Origin: Termitidicoccus mucosus
GTDB taxonomy: Bacteria; Verrucomicrobiota; Verrucomicrobiia; Opitutales; Opitutaceae
Length of the DNA: 64,000 nucleotides
Direction of reading: 5' to 3'
NCBI RefSeq assembly: GCF_038725785.1
Contig: NZ_CP109796.1
Span: 4,340,001-4,404,000, forward strand
Shown here: piece after piece, positions 32,868 to 43,800 of the stretch
How the letters are laid out: each line of letters starts with the position of its first letter
Numbering within the stretch: position 1 is the stretch's first letter
Position numbers and translations under genes: made by a program
The notes under the pieces: model-generated
Database searches by the model: none
Seen by the model: only the letters and a program-made list of their open reading frames with translations
What the model was told of the DNA's origin: nothing

Positions 32868-35461
32868 GACTGTTTCTTGGGTGCTTGAATGTTTTCACCG
32901 TGCCGCAGAGCGGCGGGTCGGTGACGGTGTGAAGAAGCATATGCTGGAAAATTTCTTCCCTCGGGCCGCTGCTCCGGCATAGGGTAATTCTGAATGGCGG
33001 CGCAGACGGACTCGGGAAGATTGATGTCATGCGCGATATCCTCGATGTCCGTGCGGTCAAACTGGCGCATGAGGAAAAACTGCTTGCTGTTGCCGATCAC
33101 GACGGGGCGGATGCGCGAGGACTTGAAGCGGCTGTATTGCTGCACGATGGAGGCCGTCCAGCATGAGAACTTTCTCAACTGCGCGTAGGCTTCCGCCACC
33201 ACCTTCTCGCCGCCGGGCACGTCGAGGAAGCGCGCCAGTTCCTCGTAGAGGATGCGTTTCCGCAGATGACGCGGCAGCGATATTATATGCTGGCGTGAAA
33301 ACCCGCTGATAAGAAGTCCGGCTGCGGTTTTGAGTTCAACCGCCTGCTCGGGGATGTAGCCGAGTTCAAAATGGGCGATTTGCCCGGTGAGGGAAATATT
33401 CGTCACCCCGTCGAAGAGTTTTCCGTATTGGCCGTGCGCGCACCACGACGCGAGGAGCGTGGCGAGGTGGTCAACGGTTTCCTTCTTGTGCTCCGGGAAG
33501 CGCGAGAATTGCATCAATTCGACGAGGCTCGCGTGCTGCGGGTAGTCGGTAGGCTCGTAATACGCGTGCGCCGTCGCCATGACCGCGCGCTCGGTCTGCG
33601 CGTCCTGCAAAAACGCGGTGATGTCGGCCTCCGGATTTGGGCGATGAACTCAATGGCCTCCCGCCCCTCGTCGTCGTTGGCCGCGATGCGGTCGCGCAGT
33701 TCGGCGTAGGCTTCCATGTCGGTCGTGCCGTGCGGCATTTTAGTCCGCTTCCATCGGTGCGCGGCGCACGCCATGCGCTGGATTTCCGGCAGGAGGCTGC
33801 GGTGCTTTTTCGACCAATCCTCGAACGCATCGGAATAGAGCTGGTTGATATACTGCCCGAGCATCGCCTGCCGGATTTGCTGCGTCTCTCGTCGGCGGCT
33901 TCGCCTATCATTCGGGAAACAAGCGCGACGGCGGTGGCGATTTGAAGCTGGTTGAGCGGAAGTTTCCGCGTGTCGAGGTAGTTTATCGTGAGGTCGCCGT
34001 CGGGGTGGAGTATGATTGGGCGCTCACCCATTGCCTCGGTAAACTTTCCGTAGGACAGGCCCTCTTCGATGATGACCGTGTAATGATAGTAGGCGGCGGT
34101 CTGCTCAACAGGTCGCACATGTGGACGGACTTGCCGCTGAATGCGCCGAGCAGCACGGCGTGCTGCGGCGTCGGCGGATTGCCAATAAACGTGCGAAGTC
34201 CGACAAGGTTGCCCTGCTGCGCGCCATCGTAGATGGCCTCGGCTCCGTCAAGCAGTCCGGTGAACGTCGCGGAAAACGGCAGCAGGTCGGCCAAATACGT
34301 ATCCTCGGCGTAGAGGCTGCGGTGGCGGTAAGGTGAATTTGTCCAGCCGGGCCACGAGGCAAAGAAAAGCTTTTTGGCGGTGCTGGGCAGGGCGCATTCG
34401 TTGTATTGCGCGCCGTTGAGGTTGGTGACGGCGTTGCGGATGGCGGCGCACTTGGCGGACAGGCCGGGCTCGGTTTCATCCCAGACGCGAAGGATGTAGG
34501 TGACGTTGAACGGATGTATAAAACCGGATGAAAGCGATTCGACCTTGCGCTCTTTTTTGCCGATGGCGACGAGCAGCGAATGACGCTCGGAGTCTTTGTA
34601 TTCGCCGCGAAGCCGCTCTATGGCCTTCTCTTCCTTGTCCACCTCGGTTTTAGTCGGAAGCGGGTCGAGATTGACGGTGATTTGGTAGTCGAGAAACGGC
34701 AGCGTTGTGAGCCGCAATATGATGCCCGGATAGGTGCGCGAGGGCCAGCGTTTGAAGGTGAAGAGGGCGTGGTGGCGTCCGTCCATGTAAAACCCGGTGC
34801 CGATGTTCACGCCGTCGCTGCACCAGCAATTTTCCTGTATGGTTTGTTGGGGGGCAAAGCGTTCGGAAAAGTTTATATCAAAACCGTCCGCCAGCGCCGG
34901 GCTGAGAAACTTTGAAAAGTAAGTAAAGTGCGCGAGGTCGTCCATCGGCGAGACGGTCGTGTCGCCGCCGAAGAGCGCACGCAGCGAGTTTGTAATCTCG
35001 TCGAAGCGCGTGCGCAGTTGCGCGAGAAGTTTTGCGTAGTCGTCGGCAAGGCTGCCGCGCGTCGCGGCGAGGGGCGCGTAGCCGGCGAGCGGCGCGGAGA
35101 TGAACAATATCAACTGCTCGCGGCGAAGTTCTCGGCGGTGCATCTTTTCCCAGTAGCGCTCGAAGCGTTCGGTGCACGCGGCGGATGTGCGGGTGCGCGG
35201 CAAGGGTCTCGGTGGCGCGGTGGTATGGGTCAGTTCCTGCCGGTAGTCGCAGTTGCACGTCCACTGGAATTGCGCCCGCAAGCCGTCGCCGAATAATGAG
35301 AGAAGGGCGCGGATTTTGTCCGTAGGCGTTAAGTTGCGCGATGCCGCCGCGAAGGTCGGGCGGTTGCAAAATAAAACCCTTGCTGGCGACGCCTTTTCGA
35401 GCGTGCCGTAGAGGATCAGGTCGCCGGCAAAGTATCCGTTGGGCGCGGAGCTATTGAGCAT
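32864..35461 (-). pseudogene. virB4: VirB4-like T4SS ATPase, three frameshifts
   Basis: The motor ATPase of the secretion system, about 865 codons from ATG 35461 (MLNSSAPNGYFAGDLILYG). The N-terminal part matches VirB4/TraC (FDEITNSLRALFGGDTT; FTFKRWPSRTYPGIILRLTT). The Walker A is unusual: LLGAFSGKSVHMCDLL, with only three residues between G and GKS. The frame then breaks near 34110, 33890 and 33632, each shift in the same direction, so after three shifts the original frame returns and ends with RKRILYEELARFLDV (degenerate Walker B region) and FLMRQFDRTDIEDIAHDINL. As read it cannot make a full protein. Single-base deletions, real or artefactual, account for all three. Confidence 0.82.
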
Positions 35462-35804
35462 GGCCGGGTTCCGTTTGGCGGGCGCCGCGCGGGTTCTGGT
35501 TGTCGGGCGAAAAACCAAAACCCTCGCGGTTGAAGAGATGGTCGAAAAAATCCTCGGCATAGCCGTCTGGTTTTCCCCGGCGAAACAGCATGACCCATGC
35601 GGTTGGAATCACGAAAACCGGGATCGCGATGCCGCCCGCCGTCGCGAGGCCCGCGTGGAACATGCCGTAGAGAAGGAGAAAAATGCCGATGGCCGCGACG
35701 ATGCCGATGACAACATACAAAAAATCGTTGCCCTCAAAGCCGAGCGCGCGGCCTTTGCTGTCGTTTGCGCTGTTCGTGTCGGTGATGCGCAGCCCGTTAT
35801 TCAT
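35451..35804 (-). CDS. VirB3/TrbD-like T4SS protein
   Basis: A 117-residue inner-membrane protein starting at ATG 35804 (MNNGLRITDTNSANDSKG). Two adjacent hydrophobic segments (FLYVVIGIVAAIGIFLLLYG and GLATAGGIAIPVFVIPTAWV) are followed by a basic/aromatic cytoplasmic tail. Size, layout and position between VirB2 and VirB4 fit VirB3. Its end overlaps the VirB4 start by 11 bases. Confidence 0.72.
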   Translation of the reverse strand: MNNGLRITDTNSANDSKGRALGFEGNDFLYVVIGIVAAIGIFLLLYGMFHAGLATAGGIAIPVFVIPTAWVMLFRRGKPDGYAEDFFDHLFNREGFGFSPDNQNPRGARQTEPGHAQ

Positions 35805-35827
35805 GGCGGGATGTTTTCCGGGGTCTT

Positions 35828-35849
35828 AAATCGTAATTAAATCGTAATT
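35828..35849. repeat. 11-bp tandem duplication
   Basis: AAATCGTAATT occurs twice in direct tandem (35828-35838, 35839-35849) in the gap between the VirB2- and VirB3-like genes. The words resemble those of the AT-rich hairpin at 26494-26594. Confidence 0.6.
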
Positions 35850-35876
35850 TTCAGAACTGTGTGAGCGCGCCGTCGC

Positions 35877-36218
35877 TCATGCCGAATATATAAACATCGC
35901 GGTCATGATCGCCGCCGCGCCCGCAATGATGATGCCCGAGACGATGCCCATCTTGCCGTCGGCGTCGCCCTTCTTGAGGCGGTCGGCCCGCCCATATATT
36001 GATGACGCCCCAAATGAAGCCGATCGCGAAGAGCAGGCCGAGTCCGTATTGGAAACCGGTCTTAACCTGCGAGGGGACTTGAGCCAGAATGAGCGGACGC
36101 CCAATGAAGAGCCGTCCGTGATTGCGGCGGAGGCTGTCGTCGCCGCCCATTCCGGCAAAATAAAAAGCAAGGTAAGAAACGCGACCAAAGCGCCTCGCGA
36201 GGAAGGGATTTTTTTCAT
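35877..36218 (-). pseudogene. VirB2-like pilin, two compensating frameshifts
   Basis: Pilus subunit. Starts at ATG 36218: MKKIPSSRGALVAFLTLLFI is a long signal peptide, cleaved near TASAAITDG. The frame breaks near 36085 and the pilin helix FQYGLGLLFAIGFIWGVINI reads one frame over. Near 35995 it returns to the first frame as RLKKGDADGKMGIVSGIIIA and ends AGAAAIMTAMFIYSA. This two-helix arrangement is typical VirB2. Unbroken, the start frame would give a scrambled middle, so as sequenced the pilin is probably non-functional. Confidence 0.75.
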
Positions 36219-36260
36219 GGCGGGAGTTTGTTTTTCCGGCCCGCGTCATGCGGAATCCGG

Positions 36261-37190
36261 TCAAAATGTGCCGCCATTATGCCCGGTTTTTCCGGGCTTG
36301 GCTTGGACATCCGGACCATTTTTGCGGACAATCCGACCTTTCGGCAAAAAATCGCGCGGCGAGCACCGGCAGAAACGCCGAAAACAACGGTCCATATAGC
36401 CTTGGTCGCAAAAGCCGCAGCACGCGGCCACATCCGCGACGGTCATGTCCCCCTGCCGGAGCAGCGCCTGCGCTTTGTGTATCCGTTCTCTGGATATGTA
36501 GTCGCCCGCCGTCATGCCCGTGGTGGCCTTGAACAGCCGTTTGAAATGCGTGACAGGCGCGCGACGCCCGCCAGCGTCCCGGCCTCAATCTTGTCATCGA
36601 GATTTTGTCGATGTGATCCAGATGCGCGCAACTGCTCCGCGTCCAGCGCGTGGGCGCGGCCTTGCTTTCCTTTCATGCGCCAGCGCGTCAATCAAGAGGA
36701 AGGTCAGGGATGCGCCGGTATGCTCAAAATAATCGACCGGGAAGACGGGCTTTGCGGTCGCCCGCCATGAACTGGCGGATCAAACCCATGATGGCGCAGT
36801 CATGCCTCGCCAGTTCCCAAAGCGGGCTGTGTCCGGCCTTGCCAAGATGTTTTCCGCTGTGTCCCGCCATCGCAGCATGTCGTCGTTCACATGAAACCAG
36901 AGCAATGTCGCCTCCTGTTTCCAAACGAGCGAAAAGTCGGCCTGCCGGTGCAGGAAAATCACGCGCTGCCCGCAGGCGGTGATGACACCGCCGCCGCCGT
37001 CCTTATTGTTATGCCATTCGATTTGCGCCTCGGACTTTTCCTCGGCATCACAATGAGCCGGTGGCGCTCTCCTGCTATCTCGCACAAACACTGCGCGGGC
37101 AGCAGTCCGTGAAAACAACAAATCCGTCTGGGATAATGTCGTGGTGCATAGGGCGGGTCCGGGAGGTTTTGAAGGCAGGCATGGATGCAC
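36261..37190 (-). pseudogene. AraC-family regulator, multiply frameshifted
   Basis: A DNA-binding regulator just upstream of the VirB2-like gene, so it may have controlled the transfer operon. ATG 37190 opens MHPCLPSKPPGPALCTTTLS, with an effector-like part (VIFLHRQADFSLVWKQEATL). Pieces then continue in changing frames: HDCAIMGLIRQFMAGDRKAR; EHTGASLTFLLIDALAHERK; IEAGTLAGVARLS; FKRLFKATTGMTAGDYISRE. The end is the classic second helix-turn-helix RIHKAQALLRQGDMTVADVA then GFCDQGYMDRCFRRF. At least four single-base shifts are needed, including one in CACGCATTTC near 36545. Such density suggests decay or a low-quality stretch. Confidence 0.75.
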
Positions 37191-37223
37191 CGGGCAACCG
37201 GCTTGATGTGCCTGCCTGTGCCT

Positions 37224-38172
37224 TTATAGCATCTTGCCGTCGTCTGTCTTGGACTTGCAGGCCATTTTACGGACAATGGCCAAAATATCAAACGGCGGTG
37301 TCCGTTCTCGTGTTTTTAACAAAATGGCCAGTTGGCGGAGCGCCCGGAGGTCATCGGGAAACGGGATGTCCATAAAGAGCTGCCGGCGCAGCAGGCGCGT
37401 CAGTCTGGCGGCAAGCGTGACGATGGGCGGGAGTTTCGGGCGGACGCGCCGGTCTTCGCCGGAAGTTTTTGATGAAATGGGAATGCCCAGCCGCAGATAC
37501 GCCTGCCGCAGGCCGAGTCCGCGCAACGCGCCCGGGGTGTCCGCGCGGCGGGCAAGCTGCATGTAGCGTTGCGCGGTGCGCACTCCGCCGTGAAAACGTG
37601 TTTCCAGCCATCCGAGCCATGCGCCCTGCCCGGCGCGGCGGCGGATGCGCGCCTTTTCCGCGATGAGGAGTTGCCCCGCGCGCCATGCGGCGGACAGCGC
37701 GGCGTCGAGGGAGCGGCGGGAGTCGCCGGCAAGCCGCCGCGCCTCGGCGTGCAGGCGGTTGATTTCCGAAAAGGCGGATGCCTCGGCGCCGCGCGGTCCT
37801 CCGGGCGCGCGGCGTTGCATTGGGCGGGGGCTGCATAATCGTATCCGTGTTCGCGATACGAGTCCCATGCTTTGGCGGAAATCGTCCGCGAGTTTGTGGA
37901 CGGTCTGCGGTGCAGCCGGCCTGTTCGCCAAGCGCCTCCAGCGTCATGCCGCCGATGAGGTCGGGCGGACTCGGCGCAGCACGATGGACGCGCGCAATCC
38001 GCGCTGCTCCAGCGTGGTGCCTCGGAAACCCACAGCAGCACGTGCGCGATGGCTTCCGCCGCCATCGCGCGGGCCTCGATTTTGGGGTCAACAGGGTTTT
38101 GGAAAAACGCGTCGGCGCTGGCGGACGCGCGGGCGGATGTGCTTTGCGGGCTGTTTTATTTTTATTATTCAT
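37224..38172 (-). pseudogene. DUF3102-like protein with N-terminal HTH, frameshifted
   Basis: The C-terminal 150 codons are in one frame: SEINRLHAEARRLAGDSRRS, then LIAEKARIRRRAGQGAWLGW and GVRTAQRYMQLARRADTP, a pattern like DUF3102 (a plasmid/phage protein family of unknown role, ParB-linked in some cases). Upstream pieces in other frames read MAAEAIAHVLLWVSE, then PDLIGGMTLEALGEQAGCTA, then QTVHKLADDFRQSMGL, which together look like a helix-turn-helix region. The likely original start is ATG 38172 (MNNKNKTARKAHPP). At least three frame changes are required. A replication/partition or regulatory role is possible but unproven. Confidence 0.6.
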
Positions 38173-38663
38173 AGATGTGGTTGTCGCCCCGCATCCTGCC
38201 AGCGTTTATAAAATCAAAATAGCGGCGCGCTTCATCGCGGATTTACCCGGATTTTCCGCATGGCTTTTCGATGAGAAAAACGCCACACGTGTGGCGCGTG
38301 TGCTGGAATTTCCTGCCGTATTATGGGCGGTTTTATCGCGCGGGCACGAACAGCCGGGTGATGCGCGGAGACCTCGGCGAGGTCGTAATATACAAAATGC
38401 CCGACGCGGTGATGCGGATGCGGCGGCGCGCGTCCATTCGCGCAGCGTGCACGGACGGCTGCGCCCCTGCGGAAAAATTCCGCTGAGGCGCAGGCCGTTG
38501 ATGTCCGTGAGCGCGGGATGCGCGCGTTTGCGCGGGGGCTGGTGCTGGCGTGGGAGCAGGAGGAGTTCATACGCCCATGTGCGCGCATCACGTGCGCGCG
38601 GGGCTTTATTTCGTGGCCGTGCTCGTTCTGCAGGTGCGGCGCGGAAACGAAAGAAGGCAGGCG
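38173..38663. other. Undetermined stretch between integrase and DUF3102-like gene
   Basis: About 490 bases without a convincing intact gene. On the minus strand short pieces in different frames look mildly protein-like (YELLLLPRQHQPPRKRAHPA; LTDINGLRLSGIFPQGRS; RRRIRITASGILYITTSPRS), so a further decayed gene is possible. An imperfect palindrome CGCCACACGTGTGGCGCG lies at 38281-38298. Confidence 0.35.
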
Positions 38664-38713
38664 GGGGAGTGAGGGCGGATGCGGCGGGGAAACCGCATCC
38701 GCCCTCACTCCCC
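38664..38713 (-). terminator. Perfect 21-bp hairpin after the integrase gene
   Basis: Arms 38664-38684 and 38693-38713 are exact complements over 21 bases, with an 8-base loop (CGGGGAAA). It begins 15 bases after the integrase stop codon. There is no clear T-run, so it may be a strong bidirectional terminator or a structural site rather than a classic intrinsic terminator. Confidence 0.7.
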
Positions 38714-38727
38714 GCCCGGTTGCGGAT

Positions 38728-39973
38728 TTATGCGGCGAGCCGGTTTTGCGGGTCGGACGCGGGCTCGGGCGCACTCGCTGCCTGCGGCGCTGGCTCCGCC
38801 TGCGGCACGGCGCGAAGCATCGGCATGATGGCAAAGAATGCCCCGGCCTCCTGCGGGGTGGTCACGTTCAGGTAATGGCGGCGGATGATGCTTTCCGAGT
38901 TGCCCGCCTGCAACGCCGTGTCGCCCATCGAGCGGAATTTTCCAACATGCATCGAAATAAACGTGTGCCTCAGCACGTCGTGCCCGATGCCAAACTGCCG
39001 GCGGATGCGCGTGAGCTTTTGGCGATGTTTTCATTTTATCCTTGGGCGGAATGACGGGGTATTCGTCCAGCGGATAGGCTTTGAGCCATGCGGCAAGATT
39101 TGGCTGGATGGTGATGAGACGGCGCATGTTCACCTTGGACACCCACGGCTCGATGGTGATGGCGCTGTTTTCCAAGCGCACGTCGGCGGCGGGCAGCTTG
39201 GAAATCTCCCCCTCGGGCCGGATACCGGCAAACAGGCACAACGCGAAAAACGGCACGAATGCTCCGTCGTGGACAGTCTCCACATGCGCCATGAGTTGCG
39301 CGGCGCGCTCCGCCGTCAGCGCCTCCGCGCTGCCGCGATTGTGCTCGATGCGGTTGCGCGGGATTTTGGCCACCGGGTTGCCGCCCACCCATTCCTTGCG
39401 CACCGCATGGTTGAAAAACGCGCACAGCACGCCGCGCCGGTTGTTCTGCGTCTTCAGCGCCCCGTCGTCGCGCCGGATGTAGGCGTGCAATGCCTCCGTG
39501 CCCGCCTCCGCAAGCGTCTGCGTCGGAAAATGCCGCTGGAACTCCGTCAGCTCCAGCCGGATGTTCCGCAACTGCCGTTTGCCTATCAACGCCTGTTGCA
39601 CGTCCTCCTTGCGCGCCTTCATGTAAGTCGTGACGGCATCGGCGATTTTCAATGCGGCCTCGGGCTCGCGGTAATTGGCCAGCGCGTAGTCGAGGTAGAA
39701 CGTGAGCGGACGCCGTGCCTTCTCCAGCCTAAGAAACGCGGCCTCCGCCTCGCGCAACTGCGCCTCGGTCAGAAACGTGCTCGCGCCTCGAAGGTTGGAT
39801 TGCGACTGGAGCTGGCGCAGTTCGAGCGCGGCGCGCTCTGCAATGGCGTCCTCGCGGGTCTTGAAGTTCTTGCGGATGCGCTCGCCGAGCAACCAGCCGG
39901 CCACGCGGAACGAAATCACGCTGTTGCGATTCTTGAACGGCTTGATGGTGAAGGCAGATTTTTTTTGTTTCAT
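38728..39973 (-). pseudogene. Tyrosine site-specific integrase, one frameshift
   Basis: Recombinase expected to insert and excise the element. ATG 39973 opens MKQKKSAFTIKPFKNRNSVI (AP2-like arm-binding part). Next come a SAM-like core-binding region and the catalytic domain: LFAGIRPEGEISKL carries the first Arg. Near 39025 the frame breaks after PPKDKMK and resumes as RQKLTRIRRQFGIGHDVLRH, TFISMHVGKF, then NSESIIRRHYLNVTTPQEAG, which supplies the second Arg and the nucleophile Tyr (HYLN). At the usual box II His, three residues before the Arg, there is Asp (DVLR), with His one place earlier. One missing base explains the break. An 8-bp inverted repeat (AGGTTGCC/GGCAACCT, 39977-39984 with 39995-40002) lies just upstream. 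Confidence 0.85.
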
Positions 39974-40024
39974 CGAAGGTTGCCGCCTTCACGTGGCAAC
40001 CTATTCATGGACTTTCCGGCTCCC

Positions 40025-40306
40025 CTATGGAAATCGGGCCGTTCGCGCCGGCAAGATGCAGGACGATGATGTCAAACAGGCAATGCGATGTCCGGTTCTG
40101 ACAGGGAAATCGCCGCTGATACCCAAACGAACCTCCCTGCCGTCGGTCAAGCGCACCCACATTTCGGTGATACGCTGGTGATGGGTGAAAATCGAAATTG
40201 GCGCGTCATAATACCCGCCGCCACTGCCGACCACGATGCTATGGTCATTGACTGTGACTTGGATGACATCGGCTATGAACATCTGGGTGGCATCGGTTTG
40301 ACTCAT
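40025..40306 (-). CDS. Small hypothetical protein
   Basis: A 93-residue beta-rich protein starting at ATG 40306 (MSQTDATQMFIADVIQVTVN). It contains ISIFTHHQRITEMWVRLTDG then GREVRLGISGDFPVRTGHRI, a pattern suggesting a small SH3-like barrel. No signal peptide, no recognised family. It lies between the integrase and the autotransporter-linked gene, so it is unclear whether it belongs to the element or to the host. Confidence 0.6.
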   Translation of the reverse strand: MSQTDATQMFIADVIQVTVNDHSIVVGSGGGYYDAPISIFTHHQRITEMWVRLTDGREVRLGISGDFPVRTGHRIACLTSSSCILPARTARFP

Positions 40307-40449
40307 GGGCGGATATGTCAAAGTAATGAATAAGAACGGTGATTCGATTTTAAAGAGAACATGTGGCAAAGGGGGATGCGGGAAAATAAAGAAAACAATC
40401 AGGCATGTAGCGTTGAAGAGGCACGCATCTACAACTTGCGCAGCCGCCC

Positions 40450-40788
40450 TCACGGGCGCGCCTTGGAACGGCCGAGGATGGAGAGGTCTTGCGGCGGGGC
40501 GCATCTGCCGCCCGAGCACATCTTCAACCCAACACCATTCTCGTCGAGTTCGAGCGTGGAGATTTCCTTCAAGATGGAATCGAGCACCCGGGCCTGCGCT
40601 TGGTAATACACGCCTTTTCTGGCATAAACGGTGCCTCTGATGACGATTTCCGTGCCGTTGGCCAGATACCCGCGCGCGACAAAGGAATACCGCGCCATGG
40701 GCAGCGAGTCGATCAGCGCCGGCTCCCGCGTGTCTTTTGGTGACACAGGCTGGGTACCCGTGCCGCCCGCTGTTGGTCCGATTTTCAT
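40450..40788 (-). CDS. Small hypothetical protein downstream of the giant autotransporter
   Basis: A 112-residue soluble protein starting at ATG 40788 (MKIGPTAGGTGTQPVSPKDT), only 12 bases after the autotransporter stop, so it is probably co-transcribed with it. The core RYSFVARGYLANGTEIVIRG, then TVYARKGVYYQAQARVLDSI looks like beta strands followed by a helix. No signal peptide or named domain. The last part is Cys/Gly/Lys-rich. Confidence 0.58.
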   Translation of the reverse strand: MKIGPTAGGTGTQPVSPKDTREPALIDSLPMARYSFVARGYLANGTEIVIRGTVYARKGVYYQAQARVLDSILKEISTLELDENGVGLKMCSGGRCAPPQDLSILGRSKARP

Positions 40789-40800
40789 GACGACTTTCGT

Positions 40801-43800
40801 TCACCAGAGCCGGCGGTAGCCGAGGTTGATGGACCAAGGGCGCTCGTAATAGCGGGCGCGGGCGTATTCATAATCCAGATACATCTGGCTGAAGTCGTTG
40901 ATCCGGTAGCTCGCGCCCAGGCCGAACTCCACCCGCTTGCCGTCGTAGGTCGGGGAGAGGTGCTTGTCGTGGGCGTGCAGCGCGCCGCCGTCCGAGTCGA
41001 CCGCGGCCGCGCCAAGCTTGCCGTAGGGGTGCCAGCGGCTGTCGCCGAGTTGTCGTCCGAAGCGCACCAGGGCGCGGTATTGCGCGGAGCGGAGGCTGTC
41101 CTGCTTGACGTGGAGGCGGAGGTTGTCCGGCGAGGTGTCGAAGCTCTCGCCGGAGAGCCAGAGGATGGAGGCTTGCAACGCGGGCTCCACCCACCAGCCG
41201 TCGGCACGCTGCAAGCGGCGGCCCGCCTCGACGCTGCCGCCGAGGGCCCGGCTGGTGTAGCGGCCCTGCACCGTGCGCAGCTCCGGCGTGCGCGCGTCGA
41301 TGCGGTTGATGTAACGGCCGGCGCGCACGACGGCGTCGGCAAACCAGCCGTTGTCGTGCAGGCGCGTGAGGTAGGCGCCGAGCATCACGCTGCTGCTCGT
41401 GTTGCCGCCGCGCAGGTCGAAGTCGCGGTGAATCGAGCCGGCGTCGATGAAGGCGCCGAGGAGGTTCGCGGCGTTCTCGGTGCGGAAGCGTTTGTCCATG
41501 CCGGCGGTGAGGCCCCAGCCGTATTGGTCAAAACCGCGGCCGGTGATGCTGTTGGTCGCGTTCAGGCGGTAGGCGCGGCTGCGCACCCAGAGGTTGCCGG
41601 AACTGGCGGCTCCGCCGCCGGAGTTTAATGAAGTGCCGGGCAGGTTTTCGGCGCGGACCTCGCCCATGCGCAGGTGGAGGGCGTCGAGGGCGATGTTCCA
41701 GTCGAGCGGAATCGTCGAGGCGGTGTCGAGGATGACGTCGGCGGCGTTCGACAGGCCGGTGTCGGCCAGATACCAGTTGTTTGCGCCGGGCATGAGCGCG
41801 GTGTCGTCGCCGCGGTTGAGTTCGTAGGCGGTCAGGCCGAAGTCGATTTTGCCGTTGTTGGTGTCGAGGACAAACTCCGCCAGGCCGGAGCCGGTGGTGA
41901 TGAGCTCGAAGGAGGCGCTTTGCCCGCCGGGCGCGCCGACATGATTAATGTGGACCTGGTGCGTGCCGGCGGCGTCGTTTGTTATGGCGAGGCTGTTGGC
42001 TTTCATGCCGGTGGCCGGGGTCATGAGGCCGGCGGCGCCGGTGAAGTCCACGTTGAGCTCGAACCGGCCGGCGCTCGCGCCGAGGGTTCCGATGCGGGCG
42101 CGGTGGTAGGCGGCGGCGGGGGCGGCGCCGGCGGCGAAGTTGGCGGGGGCGACAAAGGCGAGCGCGCCGCCGTTCAGGTGCAGCGTGCCGAGTTGCGCGG
42201 CGGGGGTGTCGATGCGGATGGCGGAGGCGGCGTTGTTGAGCGTGACCACGGTCGCGGCGGTGCCGAGGGCGTGGCTGGAGCTCATCGTAACGACGGCGTT
42301 GTCGAGGCTGGCGAACGCCATGGTGTTGTCGCGGGCGAGCGTGAGCGTGCTGCTGATGACGGAGAGCGCGCCGGAGCCGCTGAAGGTGTTTTGCGAGGCG
42401 CCGGAGGCGATGCCGCGATACTCGAAGGCGGCGCCAGCTGAGATGGCGACGCTGGCGGTGCCGAGCGCGGCGATGTCGGCGGCGGCGAGGGTGCCGGTGC
42501 GGATTTGCGCGTCGCCGCCAAAGGCGTTGGCGCGGGCGATGGTGACGGTGGATGCGCCGTCCTTGATGAACGTGCCCTGACTGCCGGTGAACGCGGTGGC
42601 GAAGGTGCCGCTTTGCGCGGGGTCGAGGATGAGCGTGGCGGCGGCGGAGTTGAGCGCGACGGCGCCGGTGGCGCCGAGGCTTTGCACGTGGGCGAGGCGC
42701 ACGGTGCCGGTGGTGTTGACCAGCGCGGCGAAGCCGGTGTTGGAGGCAAGCACGTCGAAGAGGCCGCCGGCGAGGGTCAGCGTGCCGGTGCCTTGCAAGC
42801 CGTCCGTGCCGGCAACGTGTCCGCCGTTGCCGATGGTCTGCGCGGTGTGGTTGAGGTTGAGGGCGGCGCCGGCGGCGATGTCGAGGTAGCCGGTGTTGCC
42901 GAGCGCGCCGGAGGCGCCGGCGACGAGCGTTCCGGAGGTCACGAGGGTGGTGCCGGAGTAGGCGTTGGCGGCGTTGTTGAGCCAGATGGCGCCGGTGGCG
43001 GTGATTTGCAGGTTGCCGGAGCCGGTGACTTTGGCGTGCAGCTCGTGGCCGCCGGGAGTCGTGCCGCCGGTGATGGCGCCGAGGAAGGCGGTTTCATGGT
43101 CGAGGACGGTGGTGCGGCCCGCGAGCAGGTCGAGATCGGTGAGCGTGTAGGCGAGGTGGAGGCCGGTGTTGCCGGCGACGCCGGCAAAGTTGTAGGTGCC
43201 GCTGGCGGTGAGCGTGCCGGATTGCACGATGTTGTTTTGCGTGGCCTGGCTGATTTCCGCGCCGGTCTGGTCAACGAGGTGGCTGCCGGTGACGAGGGTC
43301 TTGCTGCCGGCGGCGAGGGTGTCGCTGGCGATGAGCTGGAGGCTCAGGCCCTCGTCCTGCTGGAGGATCGGGCTGGAGTTGTTGCCGCTGAAGCTGCCGG
43401 TGTCGATGCGGATGACGGTGTCGCCGATGTCGAGGACGCCGGTGCTGACGATGCCGTCGGCCTGCGTGCCGCTCGCGCCGAGCGCGAAGGTGATCGTGCC
43501 GCTGCCGAGCACGAGGTTGCCGATTTGCTGCGTGCCGGTGCCGACGGCGGTGTGGCTGGCGGCGTCGAGCCGCAGCGTGGCGTCAGCGAGCGCAGCGGTG
43601 TTGTCGCCGGAAAGGTCGAAGGCGCTGTGGCCCAGCGCGAGGGTGCCGTGGAACGCGGTGCCGGTGGAGCCGGCGAAGGCAAAGGCGCTGCCGGAGGTGT
43701 CGACGGAGAGCACGCCGGTGCCGCTGAGGGCGTTGCCATAGTTCCAGCCGCCGGTGGCGGTGATGACCAGCCGGCCGTCGATGCGCGTGGCGGCGTCACC

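Noticed and set aside
5378-40340. Shared ATGAATAAG at 5378 and 40328 as a possible attL/attR core
   Set aside because: Only nine matching bases in A/T-rich context, with no extension on either side; easily chance.
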